From: Streptomyces violascens
GTDB taxonomy: Bacteria > Actinomycetota > Actinomycetes > Streptomycetales > Streptomycetaceae
Reading direction: 5' to 3'
DNA: 64,000 nt
NCBI RefSeq assembly: GCF_014649955.1
Contig: NZ_BMUA01000004.1
Coordinates: 310,001 to 374,000 of the forward strand
Below the pieces are notes generated by a model, which worked only from the letters and a program-made list of their open reading frames with translations, did not search any database and was not told the DNA's origin. The translations under genes were made by a program, and so were the position numbers. The first letter of the stretch is position 1, and the number at the start of each line of letters is the position of its first letter. Of the stretch, positions 41,007 through 50,303 are shown in pieces.

Positions 41007-41029
41007 TTGTCAGTGACAGCGGATAGCCT
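41007..41029 (+). promoter_or_regulatory. DNA-damage-type promoter of ruvCAB (TTGTCAGTG-N8-TAnnnT)
   Basis: TTGTCAGTG (41007-41015), eight bases, then TAGCCT (41024-41029) exactly match the RecA/LexA-independent damage promoter form reported in mycobacteria and linked to PafBC. It lies 34 nt before the ruvC start codon. Confidence 0.8.
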
Positions 41030-41063
41030 GGCAGCAGGTCAAAGATCACCGAGGGGAGGGGCC

Positions 41064-41594
41064 GTGCGCGTACTGGGGGTGGACCCAGGGCTGACCCGGT
41101 GTGGCGTCGGCGTGGTCGAAGGGGTCGCGGGCCGGCCCCTGACGATGCTCGGCGTCGGCGTCGTACGGACCCCGGCGGACGCCGAGTTGGGCCACCGCCT
41201 CGTCGCCATCGAGCGCGGCATCGAGGAGTGGCTCGATGCCCACCGGCCCGAATTCGTCGCCGTGGAGCGGGTGTTCAGCCAGCACAACGTGCGTACGGTG
41301 ATGGGCACCGCCCAGGCCAGTGCGGTTGCCATGCTGTGCGCATCCCGGCGCGGCATCCCCGTCGCCCTGCACACGCCCAGCGAGGTCAAGGCCGCCGTCA
41401 CCGGCAGCGGCCGGGCCGACAAGGCGCAGGTCGGCGCCATGGTGACGCGGCTCCTCCGGCTCGACGCCCCGCCCAAACCGGCCGACGCCGCCGATGCGCT
41501 CGCCCTCGCGATCTGCCACATCTGGCGCGCCCCCGCGCTCAACCGGCTCCAACAGGCCCACGCCCAGCACTCCGTACGGAAGGTCACCCGATGA
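41064..41594 (+). CDS. ruvC: Holliday junction endonuclease RuvC
   Basis: A 176-residue resolvase. The four acidic residues of the active site are present: Asp7 ([11 protein letters not shown]), Glu68 ([11 protein letters not shown]), Asp141 and Asp144 ([14 protein letters not shown]). It cuts four-way junctions symmetrically during recombination repair. GTG 41064 has GAGGGGAGG just upstream and is the conserved start. The stop overlaps ruvA by 4 nt. Confidence 0.96.
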   Translation: MRVLGVDPGLTRCGVGVVEGVAGRPLTMLGVGVVRTPADAELGHRLVAIERGIEEWLDAHRPEFVAVERVFSQHNVRTVMGTAQASAVAMLCASRRGIPVALHTPSEVKAAVTGSGRADKAQVGAMVTRLLRLDAPPKPADAADALALAICHIWRAPALNRLQQAHAQHSVRKVTR

Positions 41595-42196
41595 TCGCCT
41601 TCGTCAGCGGCCCGGTCGCCGCCCTCGCTCCCGACACCGCGGTGGTCGAGGTCGGCGGCATCGGCATGGCCCTCCAGTGCACGCCCAACACCCTGGCCGA
41701 ACTGCGCGTCGGCCAGCACGCCAAACTCGCCACGTCGCTGGTCGTGCGGGAGGACTCGCTGACCCTGTACGGCTTCGCGGACGACGACGAGAAGCAGGTC
41801 TTCGAGCTGCTCCAGACCGCCAACGGCGTCGGCCCCCGGCTCGCCCAGGCCGTGCTTTCCGTGCACACCCCGGACGCGCTGCGCCGCGCGTTCGCCACCG
41901 GCGACGAGAAGGCGCTCACCGCGGTGCCCGGCATCGGCAAGAAGGGCGCCCAGAAGCTCCTGATCGAGCTGAAGGACCGGCTCGGCGCGCCCGTCGGCAA
42001 CGCCCCGGCGGTCGGCGCGCCGGTCACCTCGGGCTGGCGCGACCAGCTGCACGCGGCCCTCATCGGCCTCGGCTACGCGACCCGCGAGGCCGACGAGGCG
42101 GTCACCGCCGTGGCCCCGCAGGCAGAGGCCTCGGACCAGCCGAACATCGGGGCCCTGCTCAAGGCCGCCCTGCAGACCCTGAACCGCGCCCGCTGA
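41591..42196 (+). CDS. ruvA: Holliday junction DNA-binding subunit RuvA
   Basis: A 201-residue protein. The N-terminal OB fold ([12 protein letters not shown], then [10 protein letters not shown]) is followed by two helix-hairpin-helix elements ([17 protein letters not shown] and [20 protein letters not shown]). A C-terminal three-helix domain contacts RuvB ([11 protein letters not shown]). Its tetramer holds the junction open for the RuvB motors. ATG 41591 overlaps the ruvC stop (ATGA). Confidence 0.97.
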   Translation: MIAFVSGPVAALAPDTAVVEVGGIGMALQCTPNTLAELRVGQHAKLATSLVVREDSLTLYGFADDDEKQVFELLQTANGVGPRLAQAVLSVHTPDALRRAFATGDEKALTAVPGIGKKGAQKLLIELKDRLGAPVGNAPAVGAPVTSGWRDQLHAALIGLGYATREADEAVTAVAPQAEASDQPNIGALLKAALQTLNRAR

Positions 42197-42272
42197 GCCC
42201 GGGAGGTCCTGGCCGACCGGACACCCGTACCACCCGCACCATCCATCGCGACCACGATCCGAGGCACACGTC

Positions 42273-43364
42273 ATGAACTGGGAAGACAGCTCCGACACGG
42301 CGGATCTGTCCGCGACGGCCGGTGACCGCCTCGTCGGGGCCGACGCCGACGGCGAGGACACCGCCGTCGAAGCCGCCCTGCGCCCCAAGGACCTGGACGA
42401 ATTCGTCGGCCAGGAGAAGGTCCGCGAGCAGCTCGACCTGGTCCTGCGCGCGGCCCGCGCCCGCGGCGCCACCGCCGACCACGTGCTGCTCTCGGGCGCC
42501 CCCGGCCTCGGCAAGACCACCCTCTCGATGATCATCGCGGCCGAGATGGGCGCCCCGATCCGCATCACCAGCGGCCCCGCCATCCAGCACGCCGGCGACC
42601 TCGCCGCGATCCTCTCCTCCCTCCAGGAGGGCGAGGTCCTCTTCCTCGACGAGATCCACCGGATGTCGCGGCCCGCGGAGGAAATGCTCTACATGGCGAT
42701 GGAGGACTTCCGGGTCGACGTCATCGTCGGCAAGGGCCCCGGCGCCACCGCCATCCCGCTGGAGCTGCCGCCCTTCACCCTGGTCGGCGCCACGACCAGG
42801 GCCGGCCTGCTGCCGCCCCCGCTGCGCGACCGGTTCGGCTTCACCGGGCACATGGAGTTCTACGAGCCCTCCGAGCTGGAGCGGGTCATCCACCGCTCGG
42901 CCCGCCTGCTCGACGTGGAGATCGACACCGGCGGCGCCGCCGAGATCGCGGGCCGCTCGCGGGGCACCCCGCGCATCGCCAACCGCCTCCTGCGCCGCGT
43001 CCGCGACTACGCCCAGGTCAAGGCGGACGGCGTCATCACCCCGGAGATCGCCTCGGTGGCACTCGGTGTGTACGAGGTTGACGCCCGCGGCCTGGACCGC
43101 CTGGACCGGGCCGTCCTCCAGGCCCTCCTGAAGCTGTTCGGCGGGGGCCCGGTGGGCCTGTCCACACTGGCGGTCGCGGTGGGGGAGGAGCGCGAAACGG
43201 TGGAGGAGGTGGCCGAGCCCTTCCTGGTCCGCGAGGGCCTGCTCGCCCGCACCCCGCGCGGCCGGGTGGCCACGCCCGCCGCATGGGCCCACCTCGGCCT
43301 CGTACCGCCGCAGCAGGGCGGTGGCGCGGCAGGAAGCGGACAACAGGGTCTCTTCGGGGCGTGA
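42273..43364 (+). CDS. ruvB: Holliday junction branch-migration ATPase RuvB
   Basis: A 363-residue AAA+ motor. Walker A is GAPGLGKTT near residue 75, and Walker B is [10 protein letters not shown]. Sensor 1 is in [20 protein letters not shown] with the arginine finger. The C-terminal winged helix ([21 protein letters not shown]) binds DNA. Start at ATG 42273, 76 nt after ruvA, in the same direction. It pumps DNA through the RuvA-bound junction. Confidence 0.97.
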   Translation: MNWEDSSDTADLSATAGDRLVGADADGEDTAVEAALRPKDLDEFVGQEKVREQLDLVLRAARARGATADHVLLSGAPGLGKTTLSMIIAAEMGAPIRITSGPAIQHAGDLAAILSSLQEGEVLFLDEIHRMSRPAEEMLYMAMEDFRVDVIVGKGPGATAIPLELPPFTLVGATTRAGLLPPPLRDRFGFTGHMEFYEPSELERVIHRSARLLDVEIDTGGAAEIAGRSRGTPRIANRLLRRVRDYAQVKADGVITPEIASVALGVYEVDARGLDRLDRAVLQALLKLFGGGPVGLSTLAVAVGEERETVEEVAEPFLVREGLLARTPRGRVATPAAWAHLGLVPPQQGGGAAGSGQQGLFGA

Positions 43365-43528
43365 CGGCGCGGAGGGTCGCACCCCGAGGAACCCCGGTGG
43401 GATGCTGGGCGTTGTTCCATCTGTGCGGACTCGCTTAGACTCCGCCGATGCCGCCCTTCCAGGTTGGCGTACCCACCCCCGAAGATCAGGCCGCGATCCG
43501 TCGCGGTCGTGCGAAGGAAGTTCCCCCC

Positions 43529-44017
43529 GTGAGTCTCGTGACCCTCCTCCCCTTCATCGTGCTCATCGGGGCCATGTTCCTGATGACGCGGTCGGCGAAG
43601 AAGAAGCAGCAAGCGGCCGCGGCCATGCGCAACGAAATGCAGCCCGGCACCGGTGTCCGCACCATTGGGGGCATGTACGCGACCGTCAAGGAAGTCGGTG
43701 ACGAGACCGTACTTCTGGAGGTGGCGCCCGGCGTTCACGCCGTCTACGCGAAGAACGCCATCGGCGCGGTCCTGGACGACGCGGAGTACAACCGCATCGT
43801 GCACGGCGACACCGAGGAGGAGCTCCCGGCGGTGCCGGACGACGCCTCTTCGCTGACCGAGGCCACCGAGGCCGCCGAGGCCGACGCCGAGGCTGCCGGC
43901 ATCAAGGACGGCAAGGACGCCAAGATCGACCTGGGCAAGAAGGACGAGGCGGAGGACGCCGCCGAGCCCAAGGACGGCAAGGACGGCAAGGCCGACGGCG
44001 GGGCCGACGCGAAGTAG
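43529..44017 (+). CDS. yajC: Preprotein translocase accessory subunit YajC
   Basis: A 162-residue protein. An N-terminal membrane helix (LVTLLPFIVLIGAMFLMT) is followed by the YajC core (RNEMQPGTGVRTIGGMYATV). The C-terminal tail is long and highly charged (Lys/Asp/Glu/Ala repeats), as often in Streptomyces. Start at GTG 43529, just before the helix. It stands ahead of secD and secF, with which it forms the accessory translocon complex. Confidence 0.92.
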   Translation: MSLVTLLPFIVLIGAMFLMTRSAKKKQQAAAAMRNEMQPGTGVRTIGGMYATVKEVGDETVLLEVAPGVHAVYAKNAIGAVLDDAEYNRIVHGDTEEELPAVPDDASSLTEATEAAEADAEAAGIKDGKDAKIDLGKKDEAEDAAEPKDGKDGKADGGADAK

Positions 44018-44161
44018 TCACGCACCGGGACCGCACGGCGCCCGACCGGCGCGGGCGGTCCCCGGAGCGCGCCCACTTCCGCGGGGGACGTCCCCACAAC
44101 ACTTCGTGGCCGCCCACGCGCATACCCGGCGCAGGGTGGTTGGACAGGGAGAAACGACAAG

Positions 44162-45907
44162 GTGGCAGCACCGAACAAGGGCCGAAGGCCGGCGGCGGGG
44201 GGTCAGAGCAAGCCGGGCCGTGCCCTGGCCTTGATCCTCATCGCCATGGTCGCGCTCACCGGTGGGATGTTCATTTCCCACAACACCACTCCGAGGCTGG
44301 GGATCGACCTCGCGGGTGGTACGAGCATCACGCTCAAGGCCAAGCCGGAGCCCGGCCAGGCGTCGGCGATCAACAAGAAGAACATGGACACGGCGGTCTC
44401 CATCATGGAGCGGCGTGTCAACGGCCTTGGTGTGACGGAGTCCGAGGTTCAGACCCAGGGCAGCGACAACATCATTGTCAACATCCCCAAGGGTACGAAC
44501 TCCGAGCAGGCCCGCCAGCAGGTCGGCCAGACCGCCAAGCTGTACTTCCGGCCGGTCCTGACCGCCCAGCCCACCGCGGCTCCCACCCCGAGCGCTTCCC
44601 CGAGCGCCTCGACCAGCGGCAAGCCCACCCCCTCGGGCGCCCCCAGCGCCTCCGGCAAGGGCACGCCGTCCGGCGCGCCGAGCGCCTCCGGCTCGCCCAA
44701 GGGCCGTGCGCTCTCCGACGCGCTGAAGGCCTCGCCCACGCCCGGCGCGAGCAAGCCGGGCAGCCCCACGCCGAACCCGTCTGCCTCCTCCGGTGACGCG
44801 GCGGCCGCGGCCAAGCTCCAGGCCCAGTTCGCCGCGCTCGACTGCTCCACCAGGGAAGCCCGCTCCAAGGCCGGCGAGGGCGCCAAGTCCACCGAGCCGA
44901 CCGTGGCGTGCGACAAGGACGGCGCGGAGAAGTTCATCCTCGGCCCGGCCGAGGTCGACGGCACGGACGTCTCCAAGGCGCAGGCCGTGATCAACCAGCA
45001 GAACGGTCAGTGGATCGTTCAGATGGACTTCACCGGCGGCGGCTCCAAGAAGTTCGCGGCCATCACCGGCAAGCTGTCGCAGCAGCAGTACCCGAACAAC
45101 CGCTTCGCGATCGCGCTGGACAACCAGGTCGTCTCGGCCCCCACCGTGAGCACCACGCTCAGCGGTTCCGCCGAGATCTCCGGCAACTTCAACCAGACGA
45201 CCGCGCAGGACCTGGCGAACGTGCTCTCCTACGGTGCGCTGCCGCTCACCTTCCAGGAGCAGAGCGTCACCACGGTGACCGCGGCCCTCGGCGCCGACCA
45301 GCTGCACGCCGGTCTGATCGCCGGTGCCATCGGTCTCGCGCTGGTCATCATCTACCTGGTCGCCTACTACCGCGGCCTCGCCCTGATCGCCATCCTCAGC
45401 CTCGTCGTCTCGGCGATCCTGACCTACACGATCATGGCGCTGCTCGGCCCGGGCATCGGCTTCGCGCTGAACCTGCCCGCGGTCTGCGGTGCGATCGTCG
45501 CCATCGGCATCACCGCGGACTCGTTCATCGTGTACTTCGAACGCATCCGGGACGAGATCCGCGAGGGCCGCACCCTGCGTCCCGCCGTCGAGCGGGCCTG
45601 GCCGCGCGCCCGGCGCACCATCCTGGTCTCCGACTTCGTGTCGTTCCTGGCCGCGGCGGTGCTGTTCATCGTCACCGTCGGCAAGGTCCAGGGCTTCGCG
45701 TTCACGCTGGGCCTGACCACCCTGCTCGACGTGGTCGTGGTGTTCCTCTTCACCAAGCCGGTGATGACGATCCTCGCCCGCAGGAAGTTCTTCGCGAGCG
45801 GCCACCCCTGGTCCGGTCTGGACCCGAAGCGGCTCGGCGCCAAGCCCCCGCTGCGCCGCGCCCGCCGCACCACCTCCGCCCCCGTCGACACCCCGAAGGA
45901 GGCGTGA
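44162..45907 (+). CDS. secD: Protein translocase subunit SecD with a Ser/Pro/Gly-rich insertion
   Basis: A 581-residue membrane protein. The first helix (residues about 20-40) leads to the LGIDLAGGTSITL signature. The C-terminal half has five helices with the conserved AVCGAIVAIGITADSFIVYF. It uses the proton gradient to help pull proteins out of the Sec channel. Residues about 137-215 in the outer domain are a low-complexity run of Ser, Pro, Gly, Ala and Thr, absent from the compact form of the protein; it probably faces the outside. Start at GTG 44162 with GGAG upstream. Confidence 0.95.
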   Translation: MAAPNKGRRPAAGGQSKPGRALALILIAMVALTGGMFISHNTTPRLGIDLAGGTSITLKAKPEPGQASAINKKNMDTAVSIMERRVNGLGVTESEVQTQGSDNIIVNIPKGTNSEQARQQVGQTAKLYFRPVLTAQPTAAPTPSASPSASTSGKPTPSGAPSASGKGTPSGAPSASGSPKGRALSDALKASPTPGASKPGSPTPNPSASSGDAAAAAKLQAQFAALDCSTREARSKAGEGAKSTEPTVACDKDGAEKFILGPAEVDGTDVSKAQAVINQQNGQWIVQMDFTGGGSKKFAAITGKLSQQQYPNNRFAIALDNQVVSAPTVSTTLSGSAEISGNFNQTTAQDLANVLSYGALPLTFQEQSVTTVTAALGADQLHAGLIAGAIGLALVIIYLVAYYRGLALIAILSLVVSAILTYTIMALLGPGIGFALNLPAVCGAIVAIGITADSFIVYFERIRDEIREGRTLRPAVERAWPRARRTILVSDFVSFLAAAVLFIVTVGKVQGFAFTLGLTTLLDVVVVFLFTKPVMTILARRKFFASGHPWSGLDPKRLGAKPPLRRARRTTSAPVDTPKEA

Positions 45908-45908
45908 G

Positions 45909-47012
45909 ATGTCGAAGCTCGGCACTCTCGGCGCCAGGCTGTACCGCGGTGAGGTCGGTTACGACTTCGTCGGCAAGCGGAAGATCTGGTACGGCATCTC
46001 GATCCTGATCACCATCACGGCCATCGTCGGCCTGGCGGTACGGGGTCTGACGATGGGCATCGAGTTCCAGGGCGGCGCGGTCTTCACCACGCCCAAGACC
46101 TCGGTCTCCGCCTCGCAGGCGGAGGGCGCGGCCAAGGCCGCGTCCGGACACGACGCCATCGCCCAGAAGCTCGGCGACGGCACGATCCGCATCACCATCG
46201 GCGGGGTCGACACCGCCAAGTCCGACCAGATCAAGACGCAGCTCGCCAAGGACCTGAAGGTCAACGCGAACGACATCAACGCCGATCTGGTAGGCCCGAG
46301 TTGGGGTGAGACGATCGCCAACAAGGCCTGGACCGGCCTGATCGTCTTCATGATCCTGGTGGTGATCTACCTCGCCATCGCCTTCGAGTGGCGCATGGCG
46401 CTCGCGGCCCTGGTCGCCCTGATCCACGACCTCACGATCACGGTCGGCATCTACGCCCTGGTCGGCTTCGAGGTCACCCCGGGCACGGTGATCGGTCTGC
46501 TCACGATCCTCGGTTACTCCCTCTACGACACCGTCGTCGTCTTCGACGGACTCAAGGAGGGCCAGAAGGGGATCACCAAGCAGACCCGCGTCACCTACAG
46601 CGAGATGGCGAACAAGAGCCTCAACGGCACCCTGGTCCGCTCCATCAACACCACGGTCGTGGCGCTGCTCCCGGTCGCGGGCCTGCTGTTCATCGGTGGC
46701 GGCGTCCTCGGCGCCGGCATGCTGAACGACATCTCGCTCTCGCTGTTCGTCGGCCTCGCGGCCGGTGCGTACTCCTCGATCTTCATCGCCACTCCGCTGG
46801 TCGCCGACCTGAAGGAGACCATGCCGGAGATGAAGGCCCTCAAGAAGCGGGTGCTCGCCAAGCGCGCCGCGGCCGCCGCCAAGGGCGAGAGCGCGGAGCC
46901 GCAGGACGAGGCGCCGTTCGAGGACGCGGATGACGACGACGCGGCGCCCGCCGGTGCGGTCGTCGGCCAGCGCCGCCAGCCGAACCGCAACAACCGGGGG
47001 AAGCGCCGATGA
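45909..47012 (+). CDS. secF: Protein translocase subunit SecF
   Basis: A 367-residue partner of SecD. The opening region (YDFVGKRKIWYGISILITI) and GIEFQGGAVF are SecF signatures. Five further helices carry GYSLYDTVVVFDGLKEG. The C-terminal tail (residues about 305-367) is charged and ends in [16 protein letters not shown] 45909 lies directly after the secD TGA, and its own stop overlaps apt by 4 nt. Confidence 0.96.
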   Translation: MSKLGTLGARLYRGEVGYDFVGKRKIWYGISILITITAIVGLAVRGLTMGIEFQGGAVFTTPKTSVSASQAEGAAKAASGHDAIAQKLGDGTIRITIGGVDTAKSDQIKTQLAKDLKVNANDINADLVGPSWGETIANKAWTGLIVFMILVVIYLAIAFEWRMALAALVALIHDLTITVGIYALVGFEVTPGTVIGLLTILGYSLYDTVVVFDGLKEGQKGITKQTRVTYSEMANKSLNGTLVRSINTTVVALLPVAGLLFIGGGVLGAGMLNDISLSLFVGLAAGAYSSIFIATPLVADLKETMPEMKALKKRVLAKRAAAAAKGESAEPQDEAPFEDADDDDAAPAGAVVGQRRQPNRNNRGKRR

Positions 47013-47560
47013 CCAGCGTTTCCACCGAGACCGTGGGGCTGCTGCTCAGCCGCATCCGTGACGTGCCGGACTATCCGAAGCCGGGCGTGATGTTCAAGGA
47101 CATCACCCCGCTCCTGGCGGACCCGGAGGCGTTCACGGCCCTCACCGACGCGCTCGCCGCGCTGTGCGTCCAGCACGGCGCGACGAAGATCGTCGGCCTG
47201 GAGGCGCGCGGCTTCATCCTGGCGGCCCCCGTCTCGGTCCGCGCCGGGATCGGCTTCATCCCCGTACGCAAGGCGGGCAAGCTCCCCGGAGCGACGCTCA
47301 AGCAGGCGTACGAGCTGGAGTACGGCACCGCGGAGATCGAGGTGCACGCCGAGGACCTCAGCGCGGGCGACCGCGTCATGGTCATCGACGACGTGCTCGC
47401 CACCGGCGGCACCGCCGAGGCCTCCCTGGAGCTGATCCGCCGGGCCGGAGCCGAGGTCGCGGGTGTCGCGGTCCTGATGGAGCTCAGCTTCCTCAGCGGC
47501 CGGGAGCGCCTGGAGAGCGCCTTGCGCGGCGCCCCGCTGGACGCCCTGATCACGGTCTGA
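47009..47560 (+). CDS. apt: Adenine phosphoribosyltransferase
   Basis: A 183-residue purine-salvage enzyme. The [14 protein letters not shown] and [13 protein letters not shown] segments are typical, and the PRPP-binding loop is [13 protein letters not shown]. It makes AMP from adenine and PRPP. ATG 47009 overlaps the secF stop. The secDF-apt-relA order is conserved in streptomycetes as far as I remember. A terminator-like hairpin, which also holds the relA SigR-type promoter, follows. Confidence 0.95.
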   Translation: MTSVSTETVGLLLSRIRDVPDYPKPGVMFKDITPLLADPEAFTALTDALAALCVQHGATKIVGLEARGFILAAPVSVRAGIGFIPVRKAGKLPGATLKQAYELEYGTAEIEVHAEDLSAGDRVMVIDDVLATGGTAEASLELIRRAGAEVAGVAVLMELSFLSGRERLESALRGAPLDALITV

Positions 47561-47571
47561 GCAGGCAGCAG

Positions 47572-47620
47572 AACACCGCCGAGGCGGGCCCGGAGGAATC
47601 CGGTGCCCGCCTCCGGTGTT
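47572..47620 (+). terminator. Terminator-like hairpin after apt
   Basis: AACACCG and GAGGCGGGC pair with GCCCGCCTC and CGGTGTT across a short loop. It lies 12 nt after the apt stop codon and overlaps the SigR-type promoter at 47595-47620. Confidence 0.65.
47595..47620 (+). promoter_or_regulatory. SigR-type promoter of relA (GGAAT-N18-GTT)
   Basis: GGAAT (47595-47599), 18 bases, then GTT (47618-47620) fit the consensus of the thiol-oxidative-stress sigma factor SigR. A relA promoter of this class is reported in S. coelicolor. It lies 137 nt before the TTG start. Confidence 0.75.
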
Positions 47621-47712
47621 TCTCCAGGCAGAGCCGTCACACCGGCCGAGGGCGAGCGGAGGCTCTTGGCTCGATACCATGGGTACTTCCGGGCCTGACC
47701 GGGGGACCCGGA

Positions 47713-47745
47713 CCCTCCCCCAGACCCCGTCCGGGGGGACCCCCA
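47713..47745. repeat. Dispersed palindrome in the relA leader
   Basis: CTCCCCCAGACCCCGTCCGG and the following GGGGACCCCCAG form an inverted repeat of the type scattered between Streptomyces genes. It sits in the 5' untranslated region, 12 nt before the TTG start, so an RNA hairpin could affect translation. Confidence 0.55.
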
Positions 47746-47756
47746 GAGGAGCGCTT

Positions 47757-50264
47757 TTGCCAGACGAGGCCCAGCCACTCTCCGCCGCGCAGCCCGACCA
47801 GGAGCAGGCCGCACAGCCCGCGGCGGCCCCGGCCACGCCCCCCGAGCCCGCGGCGAAGCCGAAGCCCGCGGCGCCCGAGGGCGCGCCGGCCAAGGCACCG
47901 GCCAAAACACCCGCCCCGGCGCCGGTCGCCAAGCCCGTGGTGCCGGCCGGCTCCGTGTCGCGCTCCGGCGGCGGCTCCTCCAACCGGGTGCGTGCCCGCC
48001 TCGCCCGGCTTGGCGTACAGCGCTCCTCCGCGTACAACCCGGTGCTCGAACCGCTGCTGCGGATAGTGCGCAGCAACGACCCCAAGATCGAGACGGCGAC
48101 GCTGCGCCAGGTCGAGCGTGCCTACCAGGTCGCCGAGCGCTGGCACCGCGGCCAGAAGCGCAAGAGCGGCGACCCGTACATCACGCACCCCCTCGCGGTG
48201 ACGACGATCCTCGCCGAGCTCGGCATGGATCCGGCCACCCTGATGGCGGGCCTGCTGCACGACACCGTCGAGGACACCGAGTACGGCCTGGACACCCTGC
48301 GCCGTGACTTCGGCGACCAGGTGGCGCTGCTCGTCGACGGCGTCACCAAGCTCGACCGGGTGCAGTTCGGCGACGCCGCGCAGGCCGAGACCGTACGCAA
48401 GATGGTCGTCGCCATGGCCAAGGACCCCCGCGTCCTGGTCATCAAGCTCGCCGACCGCCTGCACAACATGCGCACCATGCGGTATCTCAAGCGCGAGAAG
48501 CAGGAGAAGAAGGCGCGCGAGACCCTGGAGATCTACGCGCCGCTCGCCCACCGCCTGGGCATGAACACGATCAAGTGGGAGCTGGAGGACCTCGCCTTCG
48601 CGATCCTCTACCCCAAGATGTACGACGAGATCGTGCGCCTGGTCGCCGAGCGCGCCCCCAAGCGCGACGAGTACCTCGCCATAGTGACCGACGAGGTCCA
48701 GTCCGACCTGCGCGCGGCCCGCATCAAGGCGACCGTCACCGGCCGCCCGAAGCACTACTACTCCGTCTACCAGAAGATGATCGTCCGCGGCCGTGACTTC
48801 GCGGAGATCTACGACCTGGTGGGCATCCGGGTCCTTGTCGACACGGTCCGCGACTGCTACGCGGCCCTCGGCACGGTCCACGCGCGATGGAATCCGGTCC
48901 CCGGCCGGTTCAAGGACTACATCGCGATGCCCAAGTTCAACATGTACCAGTCGCTGCACACGACGGTAATCGGCCCCAACGGCAAGCCGGTCGAGCTCCA
49001 GATCCGTACGTTCGACATGCACCGGCGCGCCGAGTACGGCATCGCCGCGCACTGGAAATACAAGCAGGAGGCCGTCGCCGGCGCCTCCAAGGTGCGCACC
49101 GACGTGCCGCGCAAGACCGGCAAGGACGACCACCTCAACGACATGGCGTGGCTGCGCCAGCTGCTCGACTGGCAGAAGGAGACCGAGGACCCCAGCGAGT
49201 TCCTGGAGTCCCTGCGCTTCGACCTGTCGCGCAACGAGGTCTTCGTCTTCACGCCCAAGGGCGACGTCATCGCGCTCCCGGCCGGCTCGACCCCGGTCGA
49301 CTTCTCGTACGCCGTGCACACCGAGGTCGGCCACCGGACCATAGGCGCACGGGTCAACGGACGCCTGGTCCCGCTTGAATCGACCCTGGACAACGGCGAC
49401 CTGGTGGAGGTCTTCACCTCCAAGGCGGCCGGTGCGGGCCCCTCGCGGGACTGGCTCGGCTTCGTCAAGTCGCCGCGCGCCCGCAACAAGATCCGCGCCT
49501 GGTTCTCCAAGGAGCGCCGCGACGAGGCGATCGAGCAGGGCAAGGACGCCATCGCGCGCGCCATGCGCAAGCAGAACCTGCCGATCCAGCGGATCCTCAC
49601 CGGCGACTCGCTGGTCACCCTCGCCCACGAGATGCGCTACCCCGACATCTCCTCGCTGTACGCGGCGATCGGCGAGGGTCATGTGGCCGCCCAGGGCGTC
49701 GTCCAGAAGCTGGTGCAGGCGCTCGGCGGCGAGGAGGCCGCCAACGAGGACATCGCCGAGTCGGCGCCGCCCTCGCGGGGCCGCAGCAAGCGCCGCAAGA
49801 ACGCGGATCCGGGCGTGGTCGTCAAGGGCGTCGACGACGTCTGGGTCAAGCTCGCCCGCTGCTGTACGCCCGTCCCCGGCGACCCCATCATCGGCTTCGT
49901 CACCCGGGGCAGCGGCGTCTCGGTGCACCGGGCGGACTGCGTGAACGTGGACTCGCTGTCCCAGCAGCCCGAGCGGATTCTCGAAGTGGAGTGGGCGCCG
50001 ACCCAGTCCTCGGTCTTCCTGGTCGCCATCCAGGTCGAGGCCCTGGACCGCTCGCGCCTCCTCTCCGACGTCACCCGCGTCCTGTCCGACCAGCACGTCA
50101 ACATCCTCTCGGCCGCCGTACAGACCTCCCGCGACCGCGTCGCCACGTCCCGCTTCACCTTCGAGATGGGCGACCCCAAGCACCTCGGTCACGTACTGAA
50201 GGCGGTCCGGGGCGTGGAGGGCGTGTACGACGTGTACCGCGTGACCTCGGCGCGCCGACCGTGA
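47757..50264 (+). CDS. relA: Bifunctional (p)ppGpp synthetase/hydrolase RelA (Rsh)
   Basis: 835 residues from TTG 47757, chosen because AGAGGAG lies 6-12 nt upstream and the protein then begins [11 protein letters not shown]; longer in-frame starts have no ribosome site. A Pro/Ala-rich first 75 residues precede the HD hydrolase domain ([13 protein letters not shown], near residue 165). The synthetase domain follows ([13 protein letters not shown], near residue 330), then TGS ([20 protein letters not shown], near 500), a Cys-rich zinc-finger region ([10 protein letters not shown]) and a C-terminal ACT domain. Both activities look intact. It makes and degrades the stringent-response alarmone. 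Confidence 0.96.
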   Translation: MPDEAQPLSAAQPDQEQAAQPAAAPATPPEPAAKPKPAAPEGAPAKAPAKTPAPAPVAKPVVPAGSVSRSGGGSSNRVRARLARLGVQRSSAYNPVLEPLLRIVRSNDPKIETATLRQVERAYQVAERWHRGQKRKSGDPYITHPLAVTTILAELGMDPATLMAGLLHDTVEDTEYGLDTLRRDFGDQVALLVDGVTKLDRVQFGDAAQAETVRKMVVAMAKDPRVLVIKLADRLHNMRTMRYLKREKQEKKARETLEIYAPLAHRLGMNTIKWELEDLAFAILYPKMYDEIVRLVAERAPKRDEYLAIVTDEVQSDLRAARIKATVTGRPKHYYSVYQKMIVRGRDFAEIYDLVGIRVLVDTVRDCYAALGTVHARWNPVPGRFKDYIAMPKFNMYQSLHTTVIGPNGKPVELQIRTFDMHRRAEYGIAAHWKYKQEAVAGASKVRTDVPRKTGKDDHLNDMAWLRQLLDWQKETEDPSEFLESLRFDLSRNEVFVFTPKGDVIALPAGSTPVDFSYAVHTEVGHRTIGARVNGRLVPLESTLDNGDLVEVFTSKAAGAGPSRDWLGFVKSPRARNKIRAWFSKERRDEAIEQGKDAIARAMRKQNLPIQRILTGDSLVTLAHEMRYPDISSLYAAIGEGHVAAQGVVQKLVQALGGEEAANEDIAESAPPSRGRSKRRKNADPGVVVKGVDDVWVKLARCCTPVPGDPIIGFVTRGSGVSVHRADCVNVDSLSQQPERILEVEWAPTQSSVFLVAIQVEALDRSRLLSDVTRVLSDQHVNILSAAVQTSRDRVATSRFTFEMGDPKHLGHVLKAVRGVEGVYDVYRVTSARRP

Positions 50265-50303
50265 ACTAGCCTTTCCCCAGGGCGAGTTCACGGGGGAGAT
50301 GTC

